Assembly: GCA_024688885.1 (NCBI GenBank)
Contig: JAILDV010000035.1
Span: 1 to 64,000, forward strand
From: Bacteroidaceae bacterium
GTDB lineage: Bacteria; Bacteroidota; Bacteroidia; Bacteroidales; Bacteroidaceae
Reading direction: 5' to 3'
DNA: 64,000 nt
A program made the translations under genes and the position numbers. Under the pieces are notes generated by a model that saw only the letters and a program-made list of their open reading frames with translations, did no database searches and had not been told where the DNA came from. Of the stretch, positions 63,810-64,000 are shown one piece after another (the first letter of the stretch is position 1; every line of letters begins with the position of its first letter).

Positions 63810-64000
63810 TGACAATAAAGAGAACAGAAGTGACTGTGGGTGAAATCACCCGTGGTTACGTGAACAATGACGAACAGGGCGTTCGTGGTTATGATGGGCG
63901 GCTCGACATCCGTCCTCCTTATCAGCGTGAGTTCATCTACAGCGAGAAGGAGCAGCAGGCGGTCATCAACACGGTGCTGCATGGCTACCCGCTGAATGTG
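63806..64000 (+). CDS. DUF262 protein (copy B), cut by window end
   Basis: 65 residues are visible from ATG 63806 (or 63809): V-G-E-I-T-R-G-Y-V, D-I-R-P-P-Y-Q-R-E-F-I-Y and A-V-I-N-T-V-L-H-G-Y-P-L-N, matching the N-terminal DUF262 region of copy A. Whether the HNH end is present lies outside the window. Confidence 0.85.
   Translation, partial: MMTIKRTEVTVGEITRGYVNNDEQGVRGYDGRLDIRPPYQREFIYSEKEQQAVINTVLHGYPLNV

Overview
The window reads as Bacteroidota chromosome, most likely a Prevotellaceae-type Bacteroidales. The evidence is repeated TTTG-N19/20-TAnnTTTG promoters, weak Shine-Dalgarno sites, an Rnf operon, a T9SS-type sorting domain, a TonB-dependent receptor, a VirE/primase/HU accessory module, and gene content typical of the group. 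I cannot name the species. All identities below come from reading the sequence; nothing was searched against a database.

Layout. 1-1310: end of an unidentified gene, then gmd, whose base composition is mosaic. 1311-3710: accessory region with 22-bp tandem repeats, an antisense small RNA gene with a Bacteroidota promoter and an intrinsic terminator, and a run of small phage-like genes ending in a DUF4417 protein. 3770-6389: a structured RNA leader, an EcoRI-family adenine methyltransferase and a DUF262-HNH protein. 6657-7351: an eight-unit 23-bp array, a palindromic repeat and tRNA-Gly. 7479-12918: NhaD antiporter, four-helix-bundle protein, phosphofructokinase, short MiaA-like protein, lipid kinase, Crp/Fnr regulator. 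13148-17907: glycogen operon (debranching enzyme, glycosyltransferase, GH57). 17971-22772: sugar kinase, manC, PagL-like protein, rpsP, RseC. 22789-28328: rnfBCDGEA. 28389-38190: SGNH esterase, orphan EIIC with an exported KduI, fRMsr, TonB receptor, DUF1015, IMPACT protein. 38392-45547: MORN protein, inositol-phosphatase-like protein, YhcH, glgB, membrane protein, MATE pump. 45558-56626: UvrA-like protein, envelope proteins, VanW, GH8, fasciclin lipoprotein. 56763-61649: HU-like protein, DUF5675, a REP-type transposase fusion, and a VirE pair.

62365-64000: a second, diverged copy of the RNA-methyltransferase-DUF262 locus, cut off by the window end. This is the candidate new system. In both copies a strong promoter drives about 280-305 nt of RNA that can fold into a long-range helix. 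The helix positions match between copies while much of the helix sequence differs, which is covariation, and the motifs GCRTTTGCTRTTATT, TAGGAA/TTCCTA and CGAAAG are retained. The RNA ends at the start codon of the methyltransferase, and the methyltransferase is followed by a DUF262 protein; in copy A that protein carries a C-terminal HNH motif. The likely setting is a restriction or defence island, but whether the RNA is a regulator, a guide or a scaffold cannot be told from sequence alone.
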